DNA of 64,000 nt from Whitmania pigra (GCA_021613335.1 JAJTWR010000266.1:5637501-5701500); one strand, 5' to 3'; shown: positions 23,627-34,724, numbered from the stretch's first letter. The notes: a model not told the origin generated them from the sequence alone. A program made the numbers and translations.

Positions 23627-23841
23627 AACTTTTGAGCAGGATAATCAAGTCGATTTTGCAAAAATCCTTGCCGGTTGTTCTTGATGATATGTAATTCAAA
23701 AAGAGAGGGATGGGGCCAAGCATCTTAACTCACACGAATTTAAATCTAATTGGCTGGAATAGCCTTTTCTTTAATAATTATGATAATAATAATAATAATT
23801 AATTGGCGACATGCTGTGTGAGTTCGTGAGATTCTATGAAT

Positions 23842-24441
23842 TCATCCAGGAGGTGATGAATCCTTGTCTCGGTGCCAGGTGCGTTGAAAATCGCCACAGA
23901 TGACGAACGGGATGTCGCGCGACGAGATGAAGTCGATGAGTTCTTCAAATGCAGTTATGAATGAAAGCGTGATGGGTCCGGGCGGGCGATAGATGGAGGA
24001 GATGAATGATGATTTGCGGGTGTTGAATTTGAGATTAAGAACTTCAAACTCAGCAGAACCACTCTCTATCTTGATAGGTTTTAAGTCCTGGCGGATGATG
24101 ACTGCAATGCCGCCCCCTCTTTTGCCGGTGGAGGGGCCACGATGTTGGTGTATTGTGGTGAAGCCCTCTGGGGCAAGGCTGTTTGTGATGCAGGTAGGAG
24201 CGTCTGAAGCTATCCAAGTCTCCGCAAGGATGTCCAAGTCCCCATCGCACCGGCTATCTTGGATGAGAGCGGCCCTGTTTACGGCTAAGCGAGCATTTAA
24301 TTGGCCTAGTTTATACGAGGCACGGTGCCTAGTGGTTTTATTGCTTTTGAGTTCGTTGTAAACTTCCGAGCGAGTCTGGGGTGGATTCCAGATATTGTAA
24401 GCGAATAAAGTTTTCCTCACCTCTCGCAATTTTAAGATCAT
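23842..24441 (-). pseudogene. LINE APE endonuclease domain (5' part of ORF2), truncated
   Basis: A 199-codon minus-strand frame encodes an apurinic-type endonuclease: LGQLNARLAVNRAALIQD (the conserved N...R), DILAETWI (catalytic E), RGGGIAVIIR, SSIYRPPG, and VICGDF (catalytic D). The domain then ends in a frameshift (QRTWHRDKD) before the C-terminal SDH. No RT follows on this strand. It lies 300-900 bp downstream of the KCC stop, facing it. CR1/Jockey-type LINE, decayed. Confidence 0.8.
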
Positions 24442-24522
24442 GTTTTGGGGGGAGAAGTAAAAGCAAGTCTTCTCTGGTGACGCCCATTACTCAAATGCGG
24501 TCAACATTATCGAGGTAAGGAG

Positions 24523-24640
24523 TGCGCCCGCATGACCTAATGGTTGAGGCTGCGCCTCTCAGGATGGCAACGCGGATTCGAACTCCGCTGCGGGAGCACC
24601 GTCCAAATCATCTAGATATGCAACGGACATAAAACATTTT
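24523..24640 (+). mobile_element. tRNA-derived SINE copy 3
   Basis: Full-length: head TGCGCCCGCATGACC, A box TAATGGTTGAGG, B box GGATTCGAACTCC, tail CCGTCCAAATCATCTAGATA then GCAACGGAC and ATAAAACATT. No clear target duplication found. Confidence 0.85.
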
Positions 24641-24649
24641 TAACAAGGC

Positions 24650-25098
24650 AAGCGATAATCCCTTCTTCCTCTGTTAGTTTGAGCTGCACTTGCATTCTAT
24701 GCTTCATGGTGGAGAGCTTGCTACCTATCGTCTAGAGGGCTATGTTGTCGGCGTACATAGACATCTTGATCTCATTCTCTGGCTGAGGTAGACCGTCGAG
24801 CATCACGATGAAAAGCAGAGAACTTAGGACACTGCCTTGGGGTGTGCCATTGTCAAGGGTATGGGGATTGGAAAAAGTCGCTCCGACTCTGACTTTCATT
24901 GTTCGGTCTTGCAGGTCGTTGATCCATCTTGAGGATTAATGATTTGAAACGGGAGAAAGTGCCAGCAGACACCACCTCGTCTGGTAGGAAATTCCATACA
25001 ACAACTCTGTTTACAAAAACTTTTTGACCAGTATTAGCCGAGCACTTCTCCGCACGTAACTTAAAGCTGTGTCCCAATGTACTCTGAGAATTAAACAA
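24650..25098 (-). pseudogene. LINE RT fragments, two joined pieces
   Basis: On the minus strand, 25098-24920 encodes a LINE C-terminal tail (LGHSFKLRAEKCSANTGQKV, then FVNRVVVWNFLPDEVVS). It runs directly into an RT core: WINDLQDRTMKVRVG, DNGTPQGSVLSSLLF, and MYADNIAL-stop where YADD is expected. The C-terminus precedes the core, so two truncated copies are juxtaposed. Catalytic YADD is YADN and a stop follows, so it is inactive. Confidence 0.75.
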
Positions 25099-25187
25099 AA
25101 TTTAAAAGATCACTTTTCACGAGACCATTAAGTAATTGAAACAAAAAGCATAAATCAGTAATTAAACGTCTATGTTCAAGTGTTTTA

Positions 25188-25235
25188 ATGTTTTATTAAC
25201 GTCCGTTGCATAGCTACATGATTTGGGCTCTAGTT
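25188..25235 (-). repeat. Solo SINE tail
   Basis: Minus strand carries only the SINE 3' module: CAAATCATGTAGCTATGCAA, CGGACGTTAATAAAACATT. No tRNA-like head is present. Confidence 0.6.
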
Positions 25236-25454
25236 AGTGTTAGGGATGAGTAATTAAGAGTAAGTAATGATATGTAATAGAATAATGAAAATATTAGTTA
25301 GATTAGGATGTAAAAGCTTCTGTTTTTGCAAATCCACCCCTAAATGATATCCATACTTGCTGGATTGCTAAGCATGGAACTCACACCGGATAGAATCATG
25401 TTAATTCTGATTTCTCTCCTCAGGGCAGACTGGGCGGGAAGACAGTTACATGTT

Positions 25455-25745
25455 TGAATTATCTTGAAAAATATCTATCAGAATATGTGTAGCATGTATT
25501 TTTAATCCGCAGGGTCGGGGTCGAAAAAACTTCCGATAAAATCAAAACAACTTGGGCGAAAATAAAAGACTTATGAGTACTGGAGTACGAACAAGGCGAT
25601 TATAAACTAACCGAGCCAGTTAAAAATACAATAACTATTATAAAATATAGAACACAACTTAGGGACCCTAGGATTACTATTTAAAAGTTTATTAAAATTC
25701 GGGAACCATTTTTATTTAACATTTTGAACGATTTGAAGCTGCCCC
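25455..25745 (+). repeat. Direct repeat flanking the minisatellite hAT (left)
   Basis: Blocks AAATATCTATCAGAATA and CCGATAAAATCAAA, together with a GGAACCATTTTTA-like block, recur to the right of the hAT at about 27000-27215. This suggests an older repeat into which or beside which the hAT inserted. Confidence 0.45.
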
Positions 25746-25795
25746 GCGCCCAGCCCCTGAGATGTGGTTCTATAATATAGAGGCTTAAATTTTAC

Positions 25796-25863
25796 TTATT
25801 TATTTATTTATTTGATTATAGTCCGTTACATAACTGAGACGATGTGGACTATAGGCGCTTAAA
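25796..25863 (-). mobile_element. Short hairpin retroposon copy
   Basis: Minus strand: GTCCACATCGTCTCAGTTAT, GTAACGGACTATAATC, AAATAAATAAATAA. Flanks show only an imperfect duplication (ATAGAGGCTTAAA versus ATAGGCGCTTAAA). Older copy of the family. Confidence 0.6.
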
Positions 25864-25883
25864 AATCAACCGATGCAGATATA

Positions 25884-26971
25884 GCAATGCCGGGTGACCC
25901 GTCATAACAGCCCGGCGACAGAATAGCCCCGACAAAACAGCCCCGTCAAAATAGCCCGGCGTCAAAATAGCTCAAGACAAAACAGCCCCGACAAAACCGC
26001 CCCGACAAAACAGCCCCGTCGAAACAGCCCGGCGTCAAAATAGCCCAAGACAAAATAGCCCCGTCAAAATGGTCCCGTCAAAATAGCCCCGACAAAATAG
26101 CCCGGCGACAAAATAGCCCAGGACAAAACAACCCGGCGACAAAATAGCCCGGCGAAAAAATAGCCCCGTCATTATAGCCCCACGATAACTCCATGTCAAA
26201 GTATTTTAAAAAAATGTTGTGAAACTGAATCAAAATTTAATTCGAAATTAGTGGCTTGAATGCTTTGACCGTTTTGAGTATTGTTTGTTGTTATTATTGT
26301 TCTCCAGAAGTTTAATTTGCATAGTCTTGCTTATTCGTATATATTATTGTATTTATATTATTTGTATCTGGCTTACAAATTTGTGTTGACATTATCCTCA
26401 TCACAAGTTGCTTGTGAGAGGTCGTTTTCATCAAGATCATTCATGCTGATGTCTTGTGAGAAAGACTCTTTTCCAAGAATCAATAACAATGAAATCATTG
26501 ATGTTTTAGCATCTACCAGTGAAACGATAAAAAGCTGTTATAATAGTTAATAGTGAATAGAAATTTTATACTCTAGTATTTCTTATGTTTAATTTGATCA
26601 AACTAGGAGTTAAATAAAATTTCCCGGGCCGGTTTTTTAAGCCAGTCCGACCCTGGAGACAGGGCTGTTTTGACGGGGCTGTTTTGTCGGGGCTATTTTG
26701 TCGCCGGGCTATTTTGTCGCCGGGTTGTTTTGTCCTGGGCTATTTTGTCGCCGGGCGGTTTTGTCGGGGCTATTTTGACGGGGCCATTTTTACGGGATTT
26801 TTCCGTCCTGGGCTATTTTGACGCCGGGCTGTTTCGACGGGGCCGTTTTGTCGGGGCGGTTTTGTCGGGGCTGTTTTGTCTTGAGCTATTTTGACGCCGG
26901 GCTATTTTGACGGGGCTGTTTTGTCGGGGCTATTCTGTCGCCGGGCTGTTATGACGGGGTGCCGCAATGCC
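25884..26971. mobile_element. hAT element with minisatellite-type long inverted repeats
   Basis: The body 25892-26963 is flanked by the exact 8-bp duplication GCAATGCC (25884-25891, 26964-26971), the hAT signature. Each end is a ~290-bp inverted arm made of a 13-15-bp unit (TAGCCCCGACAAAA, AGCCCGGCGACAAAA variants). The arms are mutually complementary over nearly their whole length. The loop (26190-26640) carries a broken plus-strand hAT dimerisation domain: SSSQVACERSFSS, then in the next frame LMSCEKDSFPRINNNEIIDV. It is nonautonomous. The ORF through the right arm is a repeat artefact. Confidence 0.88.
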
Positions 26972-26999
26972 GACTGCTTTAAAAATATAAGAAAGATCA

Positions 27000-28190
27000 G
27001 AGAGCCAGGGTCGAGTATTCCAAAAAAATAAAAAAATCAGGAACTATTTTTAATTAACGCTTGAAAACTTTGTAGCAAAATTATGTCAGATATCCCAAAT
27101 AGTTAAATAATCGAATTCTCTTAAAAAATATCTATCAGAATAAGTATGACGTTTATTTTTCATCCACGGTATGACGTCTAAATCCAATACATAAAATCCG
27201 ATAAAATCAAACCCTTTCATTCAATATTTTAAAAGTCTTCCTGATCATGGCTTTCAAGTACTTCTTTACAATTCTTTACAATTACAAACAACTGTTCGAG
27301 CAGGAGAGGGTGATCTTCCCACTTTACATTTCGATGACACAGGTTTTGTCATGAGGCCTTTGAAACATAAAAGAATTTTTTATATATCAGAGCTTTTAAA
27401 TTTGGTAAGTCTAGTTTTCCGACGTTTCATTTCTTATCGACGGGCTATTCAGCCAGAGAATAATGAATGTTTTAGCTTCTTACAAAATAGAACTCTTGAT
27501 TGAAGTCGATAAGTGGCCTGTGTTTTCTTCTTTTGTGACGGATTATTGTTTAGCCTCAATAATTGAATTAATGAGTTACAGACCAGTAAAGTCTGACCAG
27601 TAAAGTGACTGGTACTGTCACAAGTCGCACATCGCTTCTCCGTCACCTCCTTGATCTGGCACTCTTTATGAAGGTAAAACACAATCACCAACAAGGAGCG
27701 AAATCGAAAAAGCATAGCATCCAATCAACTTTCAGAAATTTGAATATTCATTTGTAAACAAACTGTCAGCCAGTCAGCATGCACCGATCTATCGTTTTTA
27801 GTATTAACAACGAAGGGAGGGCGTTGACAGCGCAGGCCTTTTAATTGTTTAATCACATAAACTCATGGGTCTAAAAAATTCAGAAAGGTGTTTTATTTCT
27901 TCAACAAATAAACAAAAACAAAACATATTTCAACTATGTTTAAAAAGATTAAAAATACTTGTCTCATCGGAATACTATCGTGCATGCGAATGTTCAAAAT
28001 TGATTAACGAATTGTTTCCTCGTGATCGGTTAAGGGTTTTTTTGATATTATTTATACGTTTCCCCTAGAGTTTCTAATATTCTGTCCTGTTCTGCCATTG
28101 TGGGTTTTAGTAGTGACCTCCCTAAATCTCAATTGTGCTTTTTAGCAGAGCTGAAAAATATTCGAGGTGTAATTTTTTGTTATGAGGTTT
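27000..28190. other. Intergenic, unassigned
   Basis: Right-hand copy of the flanking direct repeat (27000-27215). Then an open stretch of about 70 codons (27270-27495: RAGEGDLPTLHFDDTGFVM, then RRAIQPENNECFSFLQN) of unknown origin, possibly transposon-derived. GACCAGTAAAGT is tandemly duplicated at about 27580-27605. No gene can be assigned. Confidence 0.4.
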
Positions 28191-28199
28191 ATTACTCGT

Positions 28200-29760
28200 T
28201 TTTATTTGATCATAGGTGACCTATGTGGTATCTTCAGAACTGCATGCAACTTTGTCATTAGATCAACAGCAGTCTTGGCCTTAGAAAGTTCACTGTCCAT
28301 CAACTGCAGCACTGATGCAAGTAACACATGGAAGCATGATTTCAGTTCATCTAGACTGGGTTGACTATCTTTGGCTATTAATTTGTTGACAATAGCCAAA
28401 GTTTCCTCCTCATTGAAATCATTGATTTCATGGAGTTGGCATTAATTACTTTTGGTCTATGAACACGTACAACTAAATGAATATGCTTGCATATTATATT
28501 CTGAACACTGCATGTCAATTCTTCATGAGGCAGAGTGCACCGAGCTACATTGTACACTGCGTCAGCATTGCCTGCCACTGAGTAAAATGAGTCCTGTTGT
28601 ATTTCTCTGCAACATGTGGGATCCAGGCCCAAACTCCCTTTATGTTTTTTTCGTAATTCATGATGATATTTTGTGAGCTTGCCTTTATTCATTTTTTTAA
28701 ATTTATCCATTAGCTTTGAATTTAAATATTTCAATAGTGGATATTTTTATCAAATCTTTTCACTTTTCTTCTCTAAACATTTAAATACAATGTTTGAGTT
28801 ATTTGCTCACCCATTTGTTAATTAAAAAAAAAACTTTCGTGTAAACGTAACACAAAAACATTAAATATATTACAAAGAAAGTTATACCTGCAAATGAACG
28901 GGCTTCAAGACTCTATGCATGGCGTCCAAATGCATATTGTGGTGAACTCTGAGTCCAAGCCTTTAACACCAAGCCCACATTTCTGCTCTGGATGCCTATT
29001 CCTTTCTCAAATAATTTATAAAGTCTACCATGGGTTCATCTTTTTCGGCATCCATAAGAAATTCATCTAATTTTGTTTAAAAATCCTCAATATTTGTTAT
29101 TTCCATCAAGGTGCGCAGTTTTATACGGTTTGATGGAGCTTTGGGTTCGTTATTTTGGCTAAGTTTCTTCTCCACGATCGATCAATAGGCCATACACAAA
29201 GTAACCGGTGAGCATGAGAACCCATGACCACTGACCATGCATTCAAATATAGCAACTTTGTTGCTGAAACAAAATGCAACTGAAAAGCCTTCCCCATGGT
29301 CATCAATGCCTATGATTGTAGTTAGTCGGAAGTCATATGCATTTAGACCGTGGATTGAATCAACACATATTGATTTCATGGGTCCACAGAATTTTCTTGA
29401 TCCAATCAGTTGGGCATCACCAGATAACACCATCACAAAATCTTCTCTTGCTAGTCCGTTTGAGCATTCCTTTTCTAAAAAATGTTACATATCGGTCATG
29501 GTTTGATTTTGCATCTCTCATTAATTCAACCCAAGTAGCCACACTCTGCACATCATTCTTATGCAGCACGTATTTGTTAGATACTCCAAATTCATTGCAA
29601 ATATTTCTTACATCAGATATGCTAACTGCTTTCACGCTGTTGGAAGTTCCAACTTGGAACATGTGGGATCTCCTCTTACTAACTCCATCATATCATCAAT
29701 TGGCACACCAATGGACAACTTTGCTGCATTTTGAAGCCGTTCTTCTCAAAAATATATGAT
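28200..29760 (-). pseudogene. MULE (Mutator-like) transposase remnant with SWIM finger
   Basis: Read on the minus strand. First WVELMRDAKSNHDRYVTFFR. Next the MULE core: KSICVDSIHGLNAYDFRLTT, IGIDDHGEGFSVAFCFSN, where the expected catalytic D of the D-S-T-H-G block is visible. Farther on, a SWIM zinc finger CTLPHEELTC then ICKHIHLVVRVHRP. Finally a helical C-terminal part (28202-28399). This is the layout of animal MULEs of the Phantom type. At least two frameshifts separate the parts, so it is inactive. No terminal inverted repeats were found. Confidence 0.75.
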
Positions 29761-30244
29761 CAAGCTCATGTTTGTGTCCTTTATGTTCTTTAAAATAATA
29801 AGCTGATAATTGTCCTGAAATGTCAGCATAAATTAATCATTACATTTGCGATACATAGTAATAAACCCTATTTGCTTGCACTGACAATCTTTATTACATC
29901 AACAATTCCAGTGAACTTTACCATCTCGTGAGTGATGAATCTTCATTTGCAAAAGTCGCAGCTCTCTATCAGGTTGTCATGGGCCACAACTTTTACTCCA
30001 AACGATTGTCTAAATCAGAATTGACATATTCGACATTTGACAGAACACCTGGCTGTGTACTTAGCCATCCTCCTCTTCAAACACGTCATTGAAGGCAGGC
30101 GATTCATTTATTCGCAGACCACAAAACCCTCTGTCAAGCCTTTCAATCATACAGGGACCTAAAGACACACACACGACAAAGCGACACCTCTCAATCATTT
30201 CTGAATACATCACGGATACGCCTCACATAAAAGGAAAATATTAT

Positions 30245-30320
30245 AGCAGATACACCTTAAGTCCAAATCATCTGAGTTATGCAACGGACTATAATCAAAT
30301 AAATAAAGCAGATACACTTT
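30245..30320 (+). mobile_element. Short hairpin retroposon (48 bp) inserted in gypsy RNase H
   Basis: Target duplication AGCAGATACACCTT / AGCAGATACACTTT (13 of 14). Unit 30259-30306: AAGTCCAAATCATCTGAG, TTATGCAACGGACTATAATC, AAATAAATAA. Removing it and one duplication restores the gypsy ADTLSR reading, which proves it is an insertion. Confidence 0.88.
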
Positions 30321-30549
30321 CGAGACTGGTAAACGCGCTACATTTTGAACATTACGATTTTGCTATCATTTCATCGATCCGGAGACTCAGGAATAGTAAC
30401 CTCTAAGCTTATCATCTATCTACAGATGTGACAATTCTTTGTAAAACGAGTTCATTCTACCCTCGCCCGTTTGTTCCAAGTTCAAAGACAATCATTATTC
30501 AAACACCTCCACATCCTGGCTCATTCGGACATAAGAGAATCTCCTAGAC

Positions 30550-30616
30550 TGCCGCATGGCCGCAGGTATGCAAAGGACTATAATCAAATAAATAAATAAA
30601 TAAATGCCGCATGGCC
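30550..30616 (+). mobile_element. Short retroposon (43 bp) inside the SINE head
   Basis: TGCCGCATGGCC at 30550-30561 and 30605-30616 flanks GGTATGCAAAGGACTATAAT followed by CAAATAAATAAATAAATAAA. The duplicated 12 bp are the start of SINE copy 4, so this unit jumped into the SINE 5' end. Confidence 0.75.
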
Positions 30617-30666
30617 TAATGGTTAAGGCTGCGCCTCTCACGATGGCAGCGCGAATTCGAATCCCG

Positions 30667-31907
30667 CTGCGGGACAGTGGCGCAACTAGGGGGGGTCTTG
30701 CGCCCCCCCCAGGCCTAATAGGAGAGACCCTGCAATTTTTCCAAATCCGATCAGTTTTTTTTTGGTGGGGGGGGGGGGTAAGGGGATTTAACTGGTTTGA
30801 AACTTTGAGACAGAAGATAGTCAAACTCATTAATAAATTATTAAAGATACAAAATATGACTGTAGACAGAAGATAGTCAAACTCATAATAATAATAATCT
30901 GTTCTATTTTTAATTCTTTATTAATTATAATTGGTAGTTTTGATTTAAACAGTTCCAAAAATTTTTCGACTGCGTCGGGCTTTCGTCCCTTGTCTAAACT
31001 TGAGCTCCCCCCTCAGCATTTTTCGCTGGTTATCTGATGATCAGATAATGTCGTTTTGACAACCCTGCCTTGGCTGCTCTTGATGCTTTGCAGAATGGCA
31101 CAATGACTCCCGAGCTTTCGGAATTCTGTAACCTTCATAGAAAAGACGCTGAAACTGTGCAAAGACAGCTCCAATTCACATCGACAAGTTTACGTGCTGA
31201 TCAGTCTGACCCCAATGCGTGTATCGAACTACAAGATCTTTTCTGTGCCACAAGCATTCAGCCCGAGTTGCATATGCTCGATGTTGCTCTTACTCAGACA
31301 TTTACGTCATCAGATGCAGAAAGGGCATTTTCTAAACTTCGCCTTATTAAAAGTCATCTCGGGACGACTATGTCTGCCTGTCGTTTGCAAAGTTTATTGA
31401 GAATATCTGTGAACAAAACAACTACTGCACTTCTTCCAGTAAATAAAATGGTGAACAGATTTTCACAGATTGATCGAAAAATTATTTTGTAACTGTAAAC
31501 ACATCAAAATGTAATTTAGACTACAACATTTCAAAATTGTTTTAAACTGTTTAGGATCTTAATTTTATACATAATTTAGATTAGGTGAAATGTTTAGGAT
31601 ATCAATCATATCATATTACAATTTTAAACATATCATAAACTTTTTTTTTACAGTTGCTTTAACTGGCTTGAAACTTTGAAACAGAAGATAGTCAAGCTCA
31701 TTAATAAATTATTAAAGATACAAAAAAAGACTGCAGACTTATAAATAAAAACTTATAATAATAATCAGTTCTATCTTTAATTCTTTATTAATTAAAATTA
31801 GTAGTATTGATTTGAACAGTTTCAAAAATTTTTCGACTGCGTCGGGCTTTTCTAAACTTGAGCCCCCCCCCCCAGCATTTTTCGCTGGTTGCGCCCCTGC
31901 TGCGGGA
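30667..31907 (+). mobile_element. hAT element with 8-bp TSD nested in the SINE
   Basis: Body 30675-31899 (1225 bp), duplication CTGCGGGA on both sides. Inverted ends CAGTGGCGCAACTAG and CAGGGGCGCAACCAG (13 of 15). A 140-codon frame at 31070-31492 is the transposase C-terminus with the hAT dimerisation motif: SSDAERAFSKLRLIKSHL, then GTTMSACRLQSLLRIS. No N-terminal transposase, so nonautonomous. The ~235 bp before the right end (31655-31889) are also present, in the same orientation, at 30785-31033, left of the ORF. Confidence 0.9.
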
Positions 31908-32133
31908 GCACCGTCCCAATCATCTAGCTAATCATCGAACGTTAATAAAACATTTTTTGATTGCTGCAAGATACTACTAAAAGGTGATGACATGGAATAG
32001 GTTAACACTTGTCTAGATTATCAGAAAATCAGGACTCATCGCCACAACAAACCACTTCCTCCACACCCAATCTATCCTTTCACTGATTGTTTTCAGACTT
32101 GGAACACATGGGTATTGTAGGTCCACTCATACC

Positions 32134-32615
32134 TCCTAAAACAGTGATTCTCAACCTTTTTTTTGCCTCAGACCGGTCAATGCCTGATAATTTTACCGCG
32201 GACCGCGGGTGGAGTGGAGTTGAACATTACGTAATAAAATTACAAAAATTAATTATATAATTTCCTGCACGATTGGAGCCTGGTGAAGTTATGAGGCGAA
32301 GTTCAGTGTCCCACAATGAAAAAGAAAAAAGATAATAATGAAATTACTTCACTGTAATCACTTAATTAGATTAATTAAAAATTATTTTAAATTAAAAATT
32401 TAATTTAATTAAAAAGTGTATCATTTTTTTTGTAAGTTGATCGTTATTAACTCAATAATTTTACCGAACACGCTAAGAAAGAGATGGCAGCGGTTGTTCT
32501 CAAGCCCTACAAACTATTTTAATTTTTTTAATAAAATTGAAATAATTTATTGTTCCTTGGGCGGCCCGGTACCATTTGATTCACGGACCGGGGGTTGAGA
32601 ACCACTGTCCTAAAA
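32134..32615. mobile_element. hAT MITE (466 bp) nested in gypsy integrase
   Basis: Body 32142-32607 begins CAGTGATTCTCAACC and ends GGTTGAGAACCACTG, inverted repeats of the widespread hAT-Charlie type. Exact 8-bp duplication TCCTAAAA on each side. No coding capacity. Confidence 0.9.
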
Positions 32616-33342
32616 GACTTGGGGATCAGTTTACTTTTAGTCATCGCTATATAGTGACAATTATAGAAAGAGCCTCCAGATGGTTCGAATGCACAACCTT
32701 TTCATCCATCACAGTTTGGCTTCGAATAGACAGAGTGAAGAAATTCTTGAAGCACGTTAATGGGCACCAAAGAGATCGGGCTATTCGACGGGTCAACCCA
32801 GGTCGTTTCCTAAATTGCCCATTTGCTCACCAACATCCCACCTGGCTACACAAAGAATACGGCGCCCAAATCTGTCAGTGGCTCTCCTCCTGCACAGGAC
32901 CGTGACACCATTGTTTTGCCAGGGCAGACCCTATCGGGGAAGACAGTTCACTTCCGACAAGGAGATGATTTCCTTTATCATTAGATATTTTGTGACTCCG
33001 TCTGATGGGGGAAGTCATTTTAGTGTGGGCACATCCTTAGTTGAGGAGTTCGATAGGCTTGGAGGACATTGTTTCCTTTGTTTTTGTTTTGACCAGATCG
33101 TTTGGAAAATTGCAATTTGTACATTATGAATTCACTAGTATGTTTCAATATATATATTATATACATTTAGACGGTGGTATCCCGATTCTCTATTTTTAAT
33201 TGGAAACGAACGTCAAAATAGAAATACAATTTATAAAAATAAATCTGAGGTTTGTGAGTGCTTTAAAAGTTTCCTATGTAAAGAAAGCGATATTTTCTTG
33301 CTTGACTTCGCACCTGCAATGTTTTTTTATTATCTTGTGTAG

Positions 33343-33597
33343 ATGTGGCGCCAGAAGGACATAAAATTGAGTATTAATCTTATCTTGTGTTTTCTGCTCG
33401 GAAATCATTTTATTGCCAACTCTCATATCACGAATAGCCGTTTAGAAAACAAAGATTTATCGTATCACGTTCTGCAGATATTTTTGAGGCACATAAAAAT
33501 CTTGGCTTCGAAATTCCGGAATAATCTGGACAACCACGCTGTTCTAATTACACGAAGAATTCATTATCGAAGGTGCGGTGTAAGGTTGCATGACTAA
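33343..33597 (+). CDS. Hypothetical small ORF with possible signal sequence
   Basis: 84 codons from ATG to TGA outside any recognised transposon. The N-terminus (MWRQKDIKLSINLILCFLLG, then NHFIANS) has a basic segment and hydrophobic core resembling a secretion signal. The rest is basic, rich in Arg, His and Asn, with a single late Cys. It resembles no family I know. It is preceded by TTATCTTGTGTAG, a possible splice acceptor. It could equally be chance. Confidence 0.25.
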   Translation: MWRQKDIKLSINLILCFLLGNHFIANSHITNSRLENKDLSYHVLQIFLRHIKILASKFRNNLDNHAVLITRRIHYRRCGVRLHD

Positions 33598-33599
33598 TT

Positions 33600-34724
33600 C
33601 ACAATGTTAGACTATATTTCAGTTCAGTAAAGTCTCAATCTTTTTTTAAATGGCTTTTGCAGCAAACTCTTTTTTGTCAATTTTTGAACAACTATAAGCT
33701 TATGAATTTGTTGATTTGAGAAATTGTGGCAAATAGATTGATCTATTGACAACTTCTTAACATTTCACTCTCCACGAGGTTAGCTCATTTGCCTCTCGAT
33801 TATTGTTGCGAGTGCTCCATCAGAGCCTCTAAATGGGACATGTTTCTCTGGGGATCATGATGTGCAGGCCATCAAATATTTAAACTAGTCGTTATGGAAG
33901 GTTGGCTTTTAATACTTAATAAATTTATTATTTTTGTTTTTACCAGAATCCTCAGTTGCTCAGTTGATGATAACTTCTTCGACGAAAACATGATATTTAG
34001 TGATACATATGCATAATTGTACATTATTGTGTATATAAATATGTCTGCGGACGATCGAAATAAGCGTAGTGTCCGGTTTTCTAAAACTAATTGTCTCGAT
34101 ATATTATTCAAAAATGTATTATTCAATTTTTCAAAAATAAACATAGATCTCAGAAAATATTTCTAAATTAAAAAATTTTCTAAATAACAGAAATTTATAA
34201 TTTTTAGTAATTCGCTTTACGTTCTCTTTGCCATTGCTACTTGTAAACCGTTTGATTCAAAAACAACTTGTGCAACTGCATCATGAAATCAATGGAATAA
34301 CTACTTAATTATTGATTGCAAAAATCTCATTAGCAACTATTTGAACCAATTTGATTCTCAAACCTATTGCAAATTAACTATAACTTATAGAGCTTTAATA
34401 ATAAATAATAGGTGGAATATACTGTTGAATCAAAGCAAAAAAGAGATGAATGAATCATCAAACTTTAATGATGATTAATTTCGCACATTAATTGGACAAG
34501 TAAAAATTTGCTCAATTTATTCGGCACAACGCGCCCGTATGCTTCACATAAATTCCCATGCATCACAAGCCTTGCTCAAGTTTATTAGCGGTAAGGCAAA
34601 GAGGCAGGCGCCTTTGCAAACTTTGGAGCCAATCTCAAAAATATGTTTATCCACGAAGAGGAAATCTAAGCCTGTTTTTTGTTATATTATATGCTAGCAA
34701 ATTAAATCGGTTTATTTAAGTAAA
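33600..34724. other. Intergenic 5' of the collagen gene
   Basis: AT-rich, no repeat family or gene recognised. The collagen promoter should lie within the last few hundred bases. Confidence 0.45.

Larger units (their letters stand above)
30550..31955 (+). mobile_element. tRNA-derived SINE copy 4, split by two insertions
   Basis: The head starts at 30550, resumes at 30605 (GCCGCATGGCCTAATGGTTA), and runs to CCGCTGCGGGA at 30674. It is cut by a hAT (30675-31899) and resumes CTGCGGGAGCACCGTCCCAA to AACGTTAATAAAACATT near 31952. Confidence 0.8.
29890..33110 (+). mobile_element. Ty3/gypsy LTR-retrotransposon remnant, disrupted by four insertions
   Basis: Plus-strand pieces in correct order. RNase H: VYLAILLFKHVIEGRRF, then RQSDTSQSFL, then the ADTLSR box interrupted by the 48-bp insertion at 30259. 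The integrase zinc-finger/linker: RPFVPSSKRQSLFKHLHIL (to 30549). The integrase core restarts near 32100 (HMGIVGPLIPP), is broken by the MITE at 32142-32607, and resumes FSHRYIVTIIERASRWFECT and later GRQFTSD. Many frameshifts; no LTRs recognised. The ORFs at 30089, 32576 and 32815 are parts of it. Confidence 0.75.

Noticed and set aside
23993..24361. Plus-strand 122-codon ORF
   Set aside because: Shadow of the minus-strand LINE endonuclease.
26670..26894. 74-codon ORF with repeated GLFCRG-like units
   Set aside because: It is a translation of the minisatellite arm of the hAT element.
29237..29759. Plus-strand ORFs of 89 and 140 codons
   Set aside because: Antisense shadows of the MULE transposase.
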